Source: Rhodocyclaceae bacterium | GTDB lineage: Bacteria > Pseudomonadota > Gammaproteobacteria > Burkholderiales > Rhodocyclaceae | Length of the DNA: 64,000 bases | NCBI GenBank assembly: GCA_026417115.1 | Contig: JAOADW010000035.1 | Coordinates: 1 to 64,000 of the forward strand | Direction of reading: 5' to 3' | In this document: positions 1 to 9,197 of the stretch, one piece after another | How the letters are laid out: the number at the start of each line of letters is the position of its first letter | Numbering within the stretch: position 1 is the first letter of the stretch | Notes under the pieces: generated by a model | The model's database searches: none | What the model was told of the DNA's origin: nothing | The model's input: only the letters and a program-made list of their open reading frames with translations | Position numbers and translations under genes: made by a program

Positions 1-1
1 G

Positions 2-1996
2 GACAACATCCTGTTCATGGGGACCAACGTGGTGTCTGGTTCGGCAACCGCCGTGGTGCTTGCCACCGGCAATCGCACCTATTTCGGCGCGCTCGCTTCG
101 CGCGTGACGACAACCGACCGCGCGCCAACGCAGTTTCAAGCCGGCGTCAACAAGGTGAGCTGGTTGTTGATCCGCTTCATGTTCGTGATGGCGCCGCTCG
201 TGTTATTCATCAATGGGTTTACCAAGGGCGACTGGATGGAAGCGCTGCTATTTGCCCTGTCGATCGCGGTGGGTTTGACACCCGAGATGCTGCCGATGAT
301 CGTCACCGCGACGCTCGCCAAAGGGGCAGTCTTCCTGTCGCGTAAAAAGGTCATCGTCAAGCGGCTGGATGCCATCCAGAACTTCGGCGCCATGGACGTG
401 CTATGCACCGACAAGACCGGCACGCTGACGCAGGACAAGATTTTCCTTGCCCGCCATGTCGATGTCTGGGGTAATGAATCCGAGGAGGTGCTGAAGATGG
501 CTTACCTCAATAGCCACTTCCAGACCGGCCTCAAAAACCTGCTCGATGTGGCCGTGCTCGAGCACGTCGACGTGCGGCAGGCGCTCAACCCTGCCGAGAA
601 TTACCGCAAGGTCGATGAGATTCCGTTCGACTTCGTCCGCCGCCGCATGTCGGTGGTGGTCAGCGAACGCGAGGACCATCACGAGCTGATCACGAAGGGT
701 GCCGTCGAGGAGATTCTTGCCGTTTGCACGCACGTGCGTCATGGCGAGCACACTGAGCCCATGACGCCAGCCTTACTCAAGCGCATTCGTCAGGTGACGG
801 AGGAGCTGAACATGGAAGGCCTGCGCGTGGTCGCGGTGGCGATGAAGGAAGTACCCCCCACCAAGGAAATCTACGGGGTTGCCGACGAGTCGGAATTGAC
901 GTTGATCGGCTTCGTCGCCTTCCTCGACCCACCGAAGGAGACGGCTGCTCCTGCACTCAAGGCGTTGGCCGATCATGGCGTGAAGGTCAAGGTGCTTACC
1001 GGCGACAACGAGCTGGTCGCCGCCAAGATCTGCCGCGAGGTCGGCATGAAAGTCGACCTGGGGCGAATCCTGGTCGGCGCGGAAATCGAGTGCATGAACG
1101 ATCTCGAGCTCGCCGAGGCAGTAAAGACCACCGAGGTGTTCGCCAAGCTCACGCCGGCTCACAAGGAACGCATCGTGCGCATGCTCAAGGCCAACGGTCA
1201 CGTCGTGGGCTTCATGGGTGACGGCATCAACGATGCACCGGCACTGCGTAGTGCCGACATCGGCATCTCGGTCGACACGGCAGTCGATATCGCCAAGGAG
1301 GCCGCCGACATCATCCTTTTGGAAAAGAGCCTGATGGTGCTCGAAGAAGGCGTCGTCGAAGGCCGCAAGACCTTCTCCAACATGCTCAAGTACATCAAGA
1401 TGACAGCCAGCTCCAACTTCGGCAATGTTTTCTCGGTGCTGGTGGCATCGGCCTTCATCCCCTTCCTGCCCATGCTGCCAATGCATCTGTTGGTGCAGAA
1501 TCTGCTCTATGACATCTCGCAGATCGCCATTCCGTTTGACAACGTGGATGAAGAGCTGTTGAAGAAGCCGCAGCGCTGGCAACCGGGCGATATCGGGCGC
1601 TTCATGGTGTTCTTCGGGCCGATCAGCTCGATCTTCGACGTCACCACCTACGCGATGATGTGGTTCGTGTTCGGCGCCGACACGCCCGAGGAGCAGACCC
1701 TGTTCCAGTCTGGCTGGTTCATCGTCGGTTTGCTCACGCAAACCCTGATCGTGCACATGATCCGCACACCGAAAATCCCCTTCATCCAGAGCCGGGCCGC
1801 CACCCCGCTATTGGCCATGACGGCGACGATCATGTCGATCGGCATCTTCCTGCCCATGGGGCCGCTTGCGCACTACTTCAAATTGCAGCCATTGCCGCCG
1901 CTTTACTTCATGTTCCTGCCAATGATCCTGACTGCCTACATGGTGCTTACCCAAACGATGAAGGGGATCTACATCCGCCGCTACGGCTGGCAATGA
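2..1996 (+). CDS. mgtA: Mg2+-transporting P-type ATPase, 3' part (MgtA/MgtB type)
   Basis: Inner-membrane P-type ATPase of the P3B (MgtA/MgtB) class, importing Mg2+ at the expense of ATP. The reading frame is open to the window edge, so the N-terminus and first membrane helices are missing. Visible parts: the actuator end (GTNVVSGSA near the start), the phosphorylation loop DKTGTLT (Asp at about codon 132 of the visible part), the hinge GDGINDAPALRSADIGIS (near codon 403) and a C-terminal block of six hydrophobic segments. The product ends in RRYGWQ. Its stop overlaps the ATG of a decayed mgtC by ATGA, the partner usually found beside mgtA. The family call is firm; ion specificity is inferred from the family. 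Confidence 0.93.
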   Translation, partial: DNILFMGTNVVSGSATAVVLATGNRTYFGALASRVTTTDRAPTQFQAGVNKVSWLLIRFMFVMAPLVLFINGFTKGDWMEALLFALSIAVGLTPEMLPMIVTATLAKGAVFLSRKKVIVKRLDAIQNFGAMDVLCTDKTGTLTQDKIFLARHVDVWGNESEEVLKMAYLNSHFQTGLKNLLDVAVLEHVDVRQALNPAENYRKVDEIPFDFVRRRMSVVVSEREDHHELITKGAVEEILAVCTHVRHGEHTEPMTPALLKRIRQVTEELNMEGLRVVAVAMKEVPPTKEIYGVADESELTLIGFVAFLDPPKETAAPALKALADHGVKVKVLTGDNELVAAKICREVGMKVDLGRILVGAEIECMNDLELAEAVKTTEVFAKLTPAHKERIVRMLKANGHVVGFMGDGINDAPALRSADIGISVDTAVDIAKEAADIILLEKSLMVLEEGVVEGRKTFSNMLKYIKMTASSNFGNVFSVLVASAFIPFLPMLPMHLLVQNLLYDISQIAIPFDNVDEELLKKPQRWQPGDIGRFMVFFGPISSIFDVTTYAMMWFVFGADTPEEQTLFQSGWFIVGLLTQTLIVHMIRTPKIPFIQSRAATPLLAMTATIMSIGIFLPMGPLAHYFKLQPLPPLYFMFLPMILTAYMVLTQTMKGIYIRRYGWQ

Positions 1997-2190
1997 GGAG
2001 GAGCACATGGAAGCCATTCAGAATAAATCTGTATTCCCTCCTCGCTACCATCGTCAGCCTCGCCGCTGCCTTCGTGCTCGGCGAGTTGGTCGGATTCGAG
2101 CGGCAGTATCGTCAAGGCACGGCAGGCTTGCGTGCCAACGTGCTGGTAGCGGTCGTCGCGGCGAGGTTCGTCGCTCTGGTCAAGCCGGCT
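1993..2190 (+). pseudogene. mgtC: mgtC 5' remnant, truncated and frameshifted
   Basis: A frame opening at 1993 (ATGA overlap with mgtA) reads NLYSLLATIV and then GFERQYRQGTAGLR, the N-terminal helix and the Arg-containing loop of MgtC/SapB membrane proteins. MgtC is normally about 220 residues; here similarity stops after about 55 and the frame ends at 2223 in unrelated, Arg/Pro-rich sequence. A better-placed ATG at 2007 (MEAIQ) is one base out of phase with the MgtC-like frame, so an extra base near 2022 probably broke the start as well. It is very unlikely to make a working protein. The break is followed directly by transposase-like sequence on the other strand. Confidence 0.7.
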
Positions 2191-2302
2191 ACACGGCCAC
2201 CCCGCGCACATACTCGGCGATGAGCGTATCGTCGCAGCCAGCAAAGCGCCGCTCGTGCTTCGGGATGCAGCCGAAGCCGCTGCGAGTCTCTGATGATTGC
2301 AT
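2189..2302 (-). pseudogene. Possible IS256-family transposase fragment
   Basis: On the minus strand one frame reads [20 protein letters not shown] and then RGVAV before a TAG at 2189-2191. The pattern matches the IS256/mutator transposase segment that typically reads RRF-x-GFDDKIISLYARGMTV. Only about 35 codons are recognisable, with no terminal repeats and no rest of the element. It sits exactly where mgtC similarity is lost, so it may be the scar of the insertion that destroyed mgtC. The call rests on one short motif recalled from the family and is tentative. Confidence 0.4.
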
Positions 2303-2325
2303 GTAAGATGCTTTTTCGCGATAAT
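2297..2325 (+). promoter_or_regulatory. Putative sigma-70 promoter of rpmE
   Basis: TTGCAT (2297-2302) and GATAAT (2320-2325) are separated by 17 bp, close to the sigma-70 consensus. Transcription would start near 2332, giving a leader of about 27 nt before rpmE. A perfect 12-bp palindrome CTCAAGCTTGAG (2341-2352) lies between the predicted start site and the ATG and overlaps the ribosome-binding sequence, so it could influence translation. Confidence 0.55.
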
Positions 2326-2358
2326 TTCGAGTTTCGAACGCTCAAGCTTGAGGACACC

Positions 2359-2577
2359 ATGAAAGAAGGCATTCATCCCCATTATGCCGAGATCGAAGTG
2401 AGCTGCAGCTGCGGCAATACCTTCAAGACCCGCTCGGCAATCGGCAAACCGCAATTGCACATCGAAGTCTGCTCCGCCTGTCATCCCTTCTATACGGGCA
2501 AACAGAAAATCGTCGATACCGCTGGCCGCGTCGAACGTTTCCGTCAGAAATATCAGAAAAACAGCACCGCTGCCTAA
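2359..2577 (+). CDS. rpmE: 50S ribosomal protein L31
   Basis: 72-residue ribosomal protein L31 of the large subunit. It begins MKEGIHPHY, the classic L31 N-terminus; the frame is open further upstream but this ATG follows a GAGGA ribosome-binding sequence. The cysteines in SCSCGN and CSACH form the zinc site of the zinc-containing (C+) L31 type, so it acts as a structural protein and possible zinc store. The gene is monocistronic, between a sigma-70-like promoter and a strong terminator. Confidence 0.95.
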   Translation: MKEGIHPHYAEIEVSCSCGNTFKTRSAIGKPQLHIEVCSACHPFYTGKQKIVDTAGRVERFRQKYQKNSTAA

Positions 2578-2732
2578 GGCAAATGGGCTGGCGCCCGGCG
2601 AGTGGGCGGACGACAGGCAGCGCTCTGCCGCGAACGGGGCAACAGCCGAGCAGCCGCGTCTTCTGAGGCTCCCCAGCCGCTTGCAAGGTGAGCGAAAAGG
2701 GTTTGCTGACGAGCGCGTCCATTTTTTCGCAG

Positions 2733-2762
2733 GAAAGGCAGCGTTTGCTGCCTTTCTTTTTT
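2733..2762 (+). terminator. Rho-independent terminator after rpmE
   Basis: A perfect 10-bp stem, GAAAGGCAGC (2733-2742) with GCTGCCTTTC (2747-2756), has a GTTT loop and is followed by six T residues. It lies about 155 bp after the rpmE stop. Nothing recognisable was seen in the long 3' region 2578-2732. The terminator ends only 7 bp before the ATG of the next gene. Confidence 0.88.
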
Positions 2763-2769
2763 GGCGTCG

Positions 2770-4425
2770 ATGAACACGACCGCGCGCATCACTTTCAAGG
2801 CTCTCATCGAGGGGGAGAAGCCCTCTCCGCCCGCTTGGCCATGGGTGGTCGTGCTCGCCGCGTTTTATCTCTTGCCGGGCACGGCGGGCCATGATCCTTG
2901 GAAGACCGAGGATGCAATCCATCTCGGCATCGCCGCACAAATCTTTTCTGGCAATCCCTGGGCGCCTGCGATCGCCGGCGAGCCCTGGCCCCATACGCCT
3001 CCGCTCTACCACTGGATCGCGGCATTTTTCGGCCATCTCTTCGCGCCTTACATGGCGTTTCATGGCGGTGCTCGCTTCGCCACGACGTTCTTCGCCTCCT
3101 TGCTCCTCTTTGCCTTGGCGCGTGCCGCCCGCCATCTCTATGGCGAGACCGCAGCGCGTCTTTCGCCGTTGCTGGCGCTCACGACATTGGCATTGATCGA
3201 ATGGGTGCACGAGGCACAACCTGCCCTCGCGGGCCTCGCCTTCGCAGCCATCGCCTGGTGGGGAGCAACCCTGGCGCTGAAGGGGGGATGGCGCCATGGC
3301 GCCTTACTGATCGGCATAGGCTCAGCGGCTGCCTTCGCCGCCTACGGCCTCGCCGGTTTGGCCATGGCAGCCGCGCCTTTGATCGCTCCTTTGCTGCGCG
3401 CACAGACGAAAGGTGCGCTCATCGCCTGGCTCGTCGCCGCGCTCGGCATCGGGTTTTGGCTTTGGCTAGGCCACCACTACGCGCCTTCGTGGTGGTCAGC
3501 CTGGTGGGCCAACGAATGGGCGGAAGCCACACGCGCACGTCGCTTGCCTGAAGTGCGTCACCTTGAACAAGTGCTCTGGCTCGCCTGGCCACTCTTGCCT
3601 CTCGCCGCCGTCACGCTTTGGCAACGCCGCCGACGCTTCGACGCCAGCATCGGCTTGCCGCTTTTCGGCGCCCTGGCTGCCCTGCTCTGGTATGGCAGCG
3701 GCTCTCCACGCAGCCTCTCGTTTTTGCCGGCTTTGCTGCCCCTGGCTCTGCTCGCCGCAGCTGAAAGCGAGCGCCTCCGCCGCGGCCTCGCCAACGCTTT
3801 CGACTGGTTCGCCCTCGCCACGTTCTCCGTCATCGCCGCGTTGATTTGGCTGGGCGCGGCGGCCCAGGGCTTGGGCTGGCCAGAACGCATCGCGCGCAAT
3901 TTCGAGAAGCTCGCCCCGGGACATCAGGCCGAGTTCCCCTGGCCCTTGCTCGCCTTCGCGGCATTGCTGACGCTCGCTTGGATCCTGCAAGGGTTTTTGC
4001 GACGCACACCTTGGCGGCCCTTACTGCGCTGGAGCCTCGGCATGACGCTGATGTGGGGGTTGATCAGCGCTCTCTGGATGCCTTGGATCGACCATTACAA
4101 ATCCTATCGCGCCGTCGCGAGCCAGATCGCGCAAAGGCTGCCTGCTGCGTCCGGCTGCATCGCACGGGAGGGCTTGGGGCCTGCCCATCGGGCCTTGTTC
4201 GATTATCATGCAGGCATCCGCACCGTCGCCGGAGCAAAGGCATCTCTTTGCGCTTGGCGCATCCAGCTTTCTGCGCCGGATTTCGAGCCGCCCCCCGGGT
4301 GGCGCATCGTCTGGTCCGGTGGGCGACCCAGCGACCGCAAAGAACGATGGTATCTCTTGGAGCGACTTACCGACGAGGGCGATCCTTCCCTCAGAGCTTC
4401 AGAAAATTCGCCCGATAATACTTGA
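2770..4425 (+). CDS. ArnT-like integral membrane glycosyltransferase (GT-C fold)
   Basis: 551-residue polytopic membrane protein with about ten or more hydrophobic segments and a C-terminal soluble tail of roughly 110 residues. Near the N-terminus, after the first helix, [12 protein letters not shown] carries the acidic first-loop motif of the ArnT/PMT (GT-C, GT83-like) family, which transfers sugars from polyprenyl-phosphate donors onto lipid A or similar acceptors in the periplasm. The donor and acceptor cannot be told from sequence. ATG 2770 is chosen over an in-frame TTG at 2761. No ribosome-binding sequence precedes it because the rpmE terminator ends 7 bp upstream. The 3' end overlaps the convergent orn gene by 35 bp. 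Confidence 0.75.
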   Translation: MNTTARITFKALIEGEKPSPPAWPWVVVLAAFYLLPGTAGHDPWKTEDAIHLGIAAQIFSGNPWAPAIAGEPWPHTPPLYHWIAAFFGHLFAPYMAFHGGARFATTFFASLLLFALARAARHLYGETAARLSPLLALTTLALIEWVHEAQPALAGLAFAAIAWWGATLALKGGWRHGALLIGIGSAAAFAAYGLAGLAMAAAPLIAPLLRAQTKGALIAWLVAALGIGFWLWLGHHYAPSWWSAWWANEWAEATRARRLPEVRHLEQVLWLAWPLLPLAAVTLWQRRRRFDASIGLPLFGALAALLWYGSGSPRSLSFLPALLPLALLAAAESERLRRGLANAFDWFALATFSVIAALIWLGAAAQGLGWPERIARNFEKLAPGHQAEFPWPLLAFAALLTLAWILQGFLRRTPWRPLLRWSLGMTLMWGLISALWMPWIDHYKSYRAVASQIAQRLPAASGCIAREGLGPAHRALFDYHAGIRTVAGAKASLCAWRIQLSAPDFEPPPGWRIVWSGGRPSDRKERWYLLERLTDEGDPSLRASENSPDNT

Positions 4426-4936
4426 GCTCCTCGATGGACTCGTAAATGTCGGCCAAGGCCTCGTGACGTCCTTTCTTTTCCACGCCCTTGGCGATGGTCG
4501 GTGCCCAGCGGCGACATAGCTCCTTAAGCGTCGAGACATCGAGATTGCGATAATGGAAATAGGCCTCGAGTCTAGGCATATAGCGCGCCATGAAGCGTCT
4601 GTCTTGGCATACCGAATTGCCACACATCGGCGATTTCCCCGCCGGCACGAAGCGTTTTAGGAAATCCAACGCTTGCGCCTCCACGGCCGCCTCATCGAGT
4701 TTGGATGCGCGCACCTTGTCGATGAGTCCAGACTTGCCATGGGTTTTCTTGTTCCAGTCATCCATCGCCGCCAGGACCTCCTCGGGTTGGTGCACCACCC
4801 AAACGGCGCTTTCCGCGATCAGCTGCAAATCGGAATTCGTCACCACCATCGCGAGTTCGAGAATGCGATCCCGCTCGGGATCGAGGCCGCTCATTTCCAT
4901 GTCGAGCCAAACGAGCGCGTTTTGATCCTGTGCCAT
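4391..4936 (-). CDS. orn: Oligoribonuclease
   Basis: 181-residue 3'-to-5' exoribonuclease of the DEDDh family, which degrades 2-5 nt RNA and pGpG, the linear product of c-di-GMP breakdown. Visible motifs: [14 protein letters not shown] at the N-terminus with the first Asp/Glu pair, the middle Asp in [10 protein letters not shown], and the His/Asp pair in GRHEALADI. Length is normal for the family. It is divergent from the M48 protease gene 21 bp away, an arrangement common in betaproteobacteria. Turnover of pGpG links it to the GGDEF/EAL proteins elsewhere in the window. Confidence 0.96.
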   Translation of the reverse strand: MAQDQNALVWLDMEMSGLDPERDRILELAMVVTNSDLQLIAESAVWVVHQPEEVLAAMDDWNKKTHGKSGLIDKVRASKLDEAAVEAQALDFLKRFVPAGKSPMCGNSVCQDRRFMARYMPRLEAYFHYRNLDVSTLKELCRRWAPTIAKGVEKKGRHEALADIYESIEELKYYRANFLKL

Positions 4937-4957
4937 ACTCTGATTCCCCGGAGGAAA

Positions 4958-6259
4958 ATGGACATTGTGTCACAGATGGACGAAAAAGCATTGACCGCCT
5001 CGTTTCTCTTCGCGCTTGCGCTTACGACATTGCTACGCCTTGCGCTAGCCGTGCGGCAGCAACGCCATGTGTTAGCGCACCGCGAAAATCCGCCCGCCGC
5101 CTTCGCCGCCATCATCACCCTCGACGCGCATCGCAAGGCCGCAGACTACACGGCGGCCAAGCTGCGCGTGGGTTACGCCGAGTTGGCCACGAACGTCGTG
5201 GTCTTGCTCGCCTTGACCCTGGCTGGCGGTCTCGACCGCATCGCACTCTTTTGGCGCGATCTCATTCCTTCTGGCGGCATCGGCTATGGCCTGGCGCTTT
5301 GCGCCAGCGTGACCGCGCTCCTCTCGTTGATCGACCTCCCCTTTGCGTTCTACCGCACTTTCGTCATCGAGGAACGCTTCGGCTTCAACAAAACGACGCC
5401 GAAGCTTTTCTTCGCGGATCTCGTGCGTCAGGCATTGCTCATCGTCGTTCTCGGCACGCCGCTGCTCGCTCTGATCCTTTGGCTGATCGAGGTGAGCGGA
5501 GATGCGTGGTGGTGGCAGGCTTGGCTCGCTTGGCTCGCTTTCAATGTATTGCTGCTCTGGCTTTATCCGACCGTGATCGCCCCCCTGTTCAATCGCTTTT
5601 CTCCATTGCCCGAAGGCGAATTGAAAACGCGCGTTCAAGCGCTGCTTGCTCGCTGCCAGCTCGGCCAACTGCCGCTTTTCGTGATGGACGGCTCGCGCCG
5701 CACGGCCCACGGCAATGCCTATTTCACAGGCTTCGGCCGCGCCAAGCGCATCGTATTTTACGATAACGTCATCAATCGTCTGGCGCCCGCAGAAACGGAA
5801 GCGGTATTGGCGCATGAAATCGGGCATTATCGCCTACGCCACCTCGCCCAGCGCCTCGTGCTGACAGCGCTGTCCTCGTTCGTGCTGCTCATGCTCGTCT
5901 CCTGGTTAGTGGACACCGATGGGTTTTATCGCGGGCTGGGCGTCATTCAAACGCAGCCGGCGGAACTGGGGGTCGGCGGCAAGGCCATCGGCTTGATTCT
6001 GTTCGCCCTGATCGAGCCGGTCTTCTTCTTTCCTTTCACACCGCTTTTTTCCGCATTTTCCCGCTATCATGAATTCGCCGCCGATGCTTTCGCGGCGCGC
6101 CATAGCGAACGCGAGGCATTGATTTCCGCCCTCCTCAAACTCTACCGTGACAATGCCGCCACCCTGACCCCGGATCCCCTGTATTCGCTGTTCTATGCTT
6201 CGCATCCACCCGCTGTCGAACGCATCGCGCACTTGCGCGCCTTGCCTGTCCCTGTCTAA
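4958..6259 (+). CDS. M48-family membrane zinc metalloprotease (Ste24/CAAX protease 1-like)
   Basis: 433-residue inner-membrane peptidase. Domains: an N-terminal Ste24-type membrane region of about five helices, then the M48 catalytic domain with the zinc motif HEIGH (about residue 286) and a downstream Glu in [10 protein letters not shown] (near residue 371). The start at 4958 is set by GGAGGA just upstream; the frame continues open before it. In bacteria such proteins take part in membrane protein quality control. The eukaryotic prenyl-protein function cannot be assumed. Confidence 0.9.
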   Translation: MDIVSQMDEKALTASFLFALALTTLLRLALAVRQQRHVLAHRENPPAAFAAIITLDAHRKAADYTAAKLRVGYAELATNVVVLLALTLAGGLDRIALFWRDLIPSGGIGYGLALCASVTALLSLIDLPFAFYRTFVIEERFGFNKTTPKLFFADLVRQALLIVVLGTPLLALILWLIEVSGDAWWWQAWLAWLAFNVLLLWLYPTVIAPLFNRFSPLPEGELKTRVQALLARCQLGQLPLFVMDGSRRTAHGNAYFTGFGRAKRIVFYDNVINRLAPAETEAVLAHEIGHYRLRHLAQRLVLTALSSFVLLMLVSWLVDTDGFYRGLGVIQTQPAELGVGGKAIGLILFALIEPVFFFPFTPLFSAFSRYHEFAADAFAARHSEREALISALLKLYRDNAATLTPDPLYSLFYASHPPAVERIAHLRALPVPV

Positions 6260-6283
6260 ACGCTGTTCATGGGAGAAATCGTG

Positions 6284-7057
6284 ATGTCATCGCTGATTCT
6301 GACCGAAACCCACGCACGCGTCGGATTGATTCGCCTCAATCGCCCGGAGGTGCTCAACGCCCTGAATGAGCCCCTCATCCTCGCTTTGGAAAAGGCGCTC
6401 GATGCTTTCGAAGACGATGCCGAGATCGGGTGCATCGTGGTCACGGGCAGCGAAAAGGCGTTCGCGGCCGGCGCAGACGTCGGCATGATGAAGGATTTTC
6501 GTTTTCAAGACGCCTATGGCCGTGATTTCATCACCCGCCACTGGGAGCGGCTCGCCGCCTGCCGCAAGCCGACCATCGCGGCGGTCGCCGGATTCGCTTT
6601 GGGCGGCGGCTGCGAATTGGCGATGATGTGCGACATCATCATCGCCGCCGAGAACGCCAAATTCGGTCAGCCTGAAATCAAACTCGGCACGATGCCCGGA
6701 GCAGGCGGCACCCAAAGGCTCACGCGCGCGATCGGCAAGGCCAAAGCCATGGAGATGTGCCTGACTGGCCGCTTGATGGACGCCCAAGAAGCCGAACGCT
6801 GCGGCCTCGTCGCGCGTGTGGTGCCGCCCGCACGATTGATCGAAGAAGCCTTGGCGATGGCGCAAACGATCGCAGGCTTTTCTTTACCGGTGGCGATGAT
6901 GATCAAGGAAGCCATCAACCGCGCCTTCGAGTCGCCGCTGTCCGAAGGCTTGCGCTTCGAACGACGAATGTTCCATGCGACCTTCGCGCTCGGCGACCAA
7001 AAAGAAGGCATGAATGCCTTCCTTGAAAAAAGAGCCCCACGTTTTCGCCACGAATGA
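6284..7057 (+). CDS. Enoyl-CoA hydratase/isomerase family protein
   Basis: 257-residue crotonase-fold enzyme, probably hydrating enoyl-CoA in fatty-acid or phenylacetate-type beta-oxidation. The oxyanion hole is visible in [11 protein letters not shown] and [11 protein letters not shown]. Both acidic residues expected of a true hydratase are present, Glu in GGCELAM and Glu in FGQPEIKLG. An in-frame ATG at 6269 exists, but GGGAGA lies at the right distance from 6284, which is preferred. It stands alone between the protease and the cytochrome gene. Confidence 0.88.
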   Translation: MSSLILTETHARVGLIRLNRPEVLNALNEPLILALEKALDAFEDDAEIGCIVVTGSEKAFAAGADVGMMKDFRFQDAYGRDFITRHWERLAACRKPTIAAVAGFALGGGCELAMMCDIIIAAENAKFGQPEIKLGTMPGAGGTQRLTRAIGKAKAMEMCLTGRLMDAQEAERCGLVARVVPPARLIEEALAMAQTIAGFSLPVAMMIKEAINRAFESPLSEGLRFERRMFHATFALGDQKEGMNAFLEKRAPRFRHE

Positions 7058-7086
7058 AATCTTCTCCCTTACGAGACAGGCAGACC

Positions 7087-7401
7087 ATGCAGAAAAAAAT
7101 CTTGGCTTATGCTGCTGCCGCCGTCTTCATACAATCGTCTTCGGGCGGCGCCCATGCACAAAAAGATGCGGCGAACGGGAAAACCTTGCACGATCAACAT
7201 TGCCTTGGCTGTCACATTCAGCAATTCGGCGGGGATGGCTCGCGCGTCTACACGCGCGAAAATCGCCGCATCAAAGACTATCGCGCCCTACTCCAGCGTG
7301 TTGCAGCTTGCAATGCGCAGACGGGCGCCAAATGGTTTTCCGAGGAGGAGGCCGACGTCGCGGCCTATCTGAATCAGCGCTTTTACCGCTTCAAGCCATG
7401 A
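7087..7401 (+). CDS. Small periplasmic monohaem cytochrome c
   Basis: 104 residues: a signal peptide (KKILAYAAAAVFIQ, cleavage probably after AHA), one CLGCH haem-binding motif near residue 40, and a C-terminal helix rich in Glu and aromatic residues. Acts as a periplasmic electron carrier; the partner is unknown. No distal Met ligand stands out with certainty. ATG 7087 is preferred because the signal peptide begins there, although the frame is open upstream. Its stop overlaps the phhB start by ATGA, so it is co-expressed with phhB and rsgA. Confidence 0.85.
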   Translation: MQKKILAYAAAAVFIQSSSGGAHAQKDAANGKTLHDQHCLGCHIQQFGGDGSRVYTRENRRIKDYRALLQRVAACNAQTGAKWFSEEEADVAAYLNQRFYRFKP

Positions 7402-7745
7402 ACACGCTCGCCCACGAACACTGTCGTCCGCTAGACGCCAGTTCTACGCCGCTCTCCGCCCAGGAAGCAGACAGCCTCCTCGCCTTGCTCCGCGGCTGGA
7501 AAATCGAACACGGACGCCTGAGGAAAGAATTTCGCTGCCGAGATTACGCCGAGGCCATGTGGTTGGCGAATCAGATTGCGTGGCTTGCCCTGCGCGAGGA
7601 TCATCATCCGGAGATGCTCATCGGCTACGATCAAGTGCGCGTGGACTACCACACCCATGCCGTCGGCGGTCTCTCCCGCAATGACTTCATCTGTGCGGCC
7701 CGCATCGATAGGCTCACCGAGGACGAAGCAGGCGATCGTCGATGA
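7398..7745 (+). CDS. phhB: Pterin-4a-carbinolamine dehydratase
   Basis: 115-residue PCD/DCoH-family protein that dehydrates 4a-hydroxy-tetrahydropterin to recycle pterin cofactors. The family signature is visible as REDHHPEM followed by YDQVRVDYHTHAVGGLS, containing the three conserved histidines. Overlaps the cytochrome upstream and rsgA downstream, each by four bases. No phenylalanine hydroxylase gene is in the window, so its pterin substrate here is unknown. Confidence 0.92.
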   Translation: MNTLAHEHCRPLDASSTPLSAQEADSLLALLRGWKIEHGRLRKEFRCRDYAEAMWLANQIAWLALREDHHPEMLIGYDQVRVDYHTHAVGGLSRNDFICAARIDRLTEDEAGDRR

Positions 7746-8614
7746 CCCTGATGCTCGGCACGATCGTCGCCGCCTACGGCAGACACTATGCCGTCGAAGA
7801 TAGCGAAGGAGGCGTCTGGCAGGCGCTCCCGCGCGCCAAGAAAAGCGTCTATGCCTGCGGCGATCGCGTCCAATGCGAACCCGTCGCCGATGGGCAAGCC
7901 CGCCTCGTCGCATGCTTGCCGCGCAGCTCGCTGCTTTATCGCAGCGACGAACATCGCCAAAAGCTGATCGCCGCCAATGCGACCCAAGTGGTGATCGTCG
8001 TCGCCGTCGAGCCGAGTTTTTCGCTCGAGCTCATCTCTCGCGCATTGTGCGCTGCATTCGCGCAGCGCTTGGCGGCGCTCATCGTGCTTAACAAAGCCGA
8101 TCTCGTCGAGCGCCTACCCGCTGCCCGCGCCCTACTCGCGCCCTTCCAGGGCGCCCCCGTACCCATCGTCGAGCTATCGGCGCAAAAAAACGCCCTGCCG
8201 CTGCGCCCCTTTCTCGCTGGCCATCTTTCCGTGCTGGTCGGACAAAGCGGCATGGGGAAGTCTACCCTCATCAACGCCCTGATCCCTTGCGCGGGCGCGC
8301 GCACCAACACCATCTCCTCGGCGCTCGATGCGGGCAAGCATACGACCACGCACACGCGCCTTTATCGGCTCACGGACAATGCTGCAGTGATCGACTCTCC
8401 GGGTTTGCAAACCTTTGGGCTTGCCCATTTATCGAAAAGCGAGATCACGGCGGGTTTCCCCGAATTCGAACCCCATCTTCTCCATTGCCGCTTTCGCAAT
8501 TGCCAGCATGTCGAGGAACCGGCCTGCGGCATACGCGCTGCCGTCGACGCCGGCGCCATCCATCCGCTGCGCTATGCGCACTACCGGGCAATCCTCGCCG
8601 AGCGGCAAGCCTGA
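7742..8614 (+). CDS. rsgA: Ribosome small-subunit-dependent GTPase RsgA
   Basis: 290-residue circularly permuted GTPase that checks late 30S assembly. Order: N-terminal OB-fold, then NKADLVE (G4) before the P-loop GQSGMGKST (about residue 167) and DSPG (G3), which is the permuted order typical of YjeQ/RsgA. It ends with a zinc knuckle CRFRNCQHVEEPAC. ATGA overlap with phhB. The stop is directly abutted by the convergent pcuC-like gene. Confidence 0.96.
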   Translation: MTLMLGTIVAAYGRHYAVEDSEGGVWQALPRAKKSVYACGDRVQCEPVADGQARLVACLPRSSLLYRSDEHRQKLIAANATQVVIVVAVEPSFSLELISRALCAAFAQRLAALIVLNKADLVERLPAARALLAPFQGAPVPIVELSAQKNALPLRPFLAGHLSVLVGQSGMGKSTLINALIPCAGARTNTISSALDAGKHTTTHTRLYRLTDNAAVIDSPGLQTFGLAHLSKSEITAGFPEFEPHLLHCRFRNCQHVEEPACGIRAAVDAGAIHPLRYAHYRAILAERQA

Positions 8615-9037
8615 TCAGCGCGCCACCGCATAAACCTCCTTGCGGCTGCCATCGGCCATCTCCAGGACGAGCGCCACCGTTTCGTTCGCCGCCAAGGGCT
8701 TCACGAGATCGATGAGCATGAAATGCAATCCGCCCGGCTCGATGACGAGAGATCCCCGCGGTGGGATGACGAAACGGGGCACGGCGCGCATGCGCAAAAG
8801 CCCTCCTTCATTGCGTGTGGCGTGCAGTTCGACGGTTTTCGCCGCGGGCGAGCGTGCGGCGATGATCGACACTTCCTGCTCACTCAGATTCTTGACCACC
8901 ATGTATGCGGCCGTGGTTTTCGCGACAGAGGGAACGCGCCGCACATAGGGGTCATGCACTTCGATCATGTCCGCTTCAGCGGCGAGAACGCCGCTGAACC
9001 CGAAAAATAAACCCAAAAATCCAAGCAGCCGCCTCAT
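8615..9037 (-). CDS. PCu(A)C-type periplasmic copper chaperone
   Basis: 140-residue secreted protein with a signal peptide (GFLGLFFGFSGVLA). The Cu(I) site of the PCu(A)C family is present: the His of ELHATRNEGG, the Met of LLRM, then GGLHFMLID with His and Met. Members deliver copper to CuA centres of cytochrome oxidase. Here the gene is the last of a three-gene operon that starts about 150 bp from nosZ on the other strand, so loading of the NosZ CuA site is a reasonable inference. Start overlaps the previous stop by ATGA. Confidence 0.88.
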   Translation of the reverse strand: MRRLLGFLGLFFGFSGVLAAEADMIEVHDPYVRRVPSVAKTTAAYMVVKNLSEQEVSIIAARSPAAKTVELHATRNEGGLLRMRAVPRFVIPPRGSLVIEPGGLHFMLIDLVKPLAANETVALVLEMADGSRKEVYAVAR

Positions 9038-9195
9038 TTCTGCACCGTTTCGTCAGGCGCTAGCCCTTTGCCTTGGCGCGCCGCATGCGTGCCTGGCAAG
9101 GGCGATGTCTGCTCGAACTCTGGCTGCCAGAAAAATGCGGTCCACACGAGGGCAAAGAGCAAGAGGACGTTGATCGCAATGAGCACGAAACGCAT
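9034..9195 (-). CDS. 53-residue single-pass membrane protein
   Basis: Starts MRFVLIAINVLLLFALVWTA, one hydrophobic helix, followed by a short polar tail ending in DETVQK. Its stop overlaps the PCu(A)C gene start by ATGA, and it begins 3 bp after the previous gene, so it is almost certainly translated within this operon. No family is recognised. It contains no Cys; it may anchor or assist copper delivery, but this is only inferred from its neighbours. Confidence 0.72.
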   Translation of the reverse strand: MRFVLIAINVLLLFALVWTAFFWQPEFEQTSPLPGTHAARQGKGLAPDETVQK

Positions 9196-9197
9196 CT

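Noticed and set aside
1981-3297. 438-codon minus-strand frame over mgtC remnant, rpmE and the glycosyltransferase
   Set aside because: Crosses a promoter, a terminator and two real genes on the other strand; no domain recognised.
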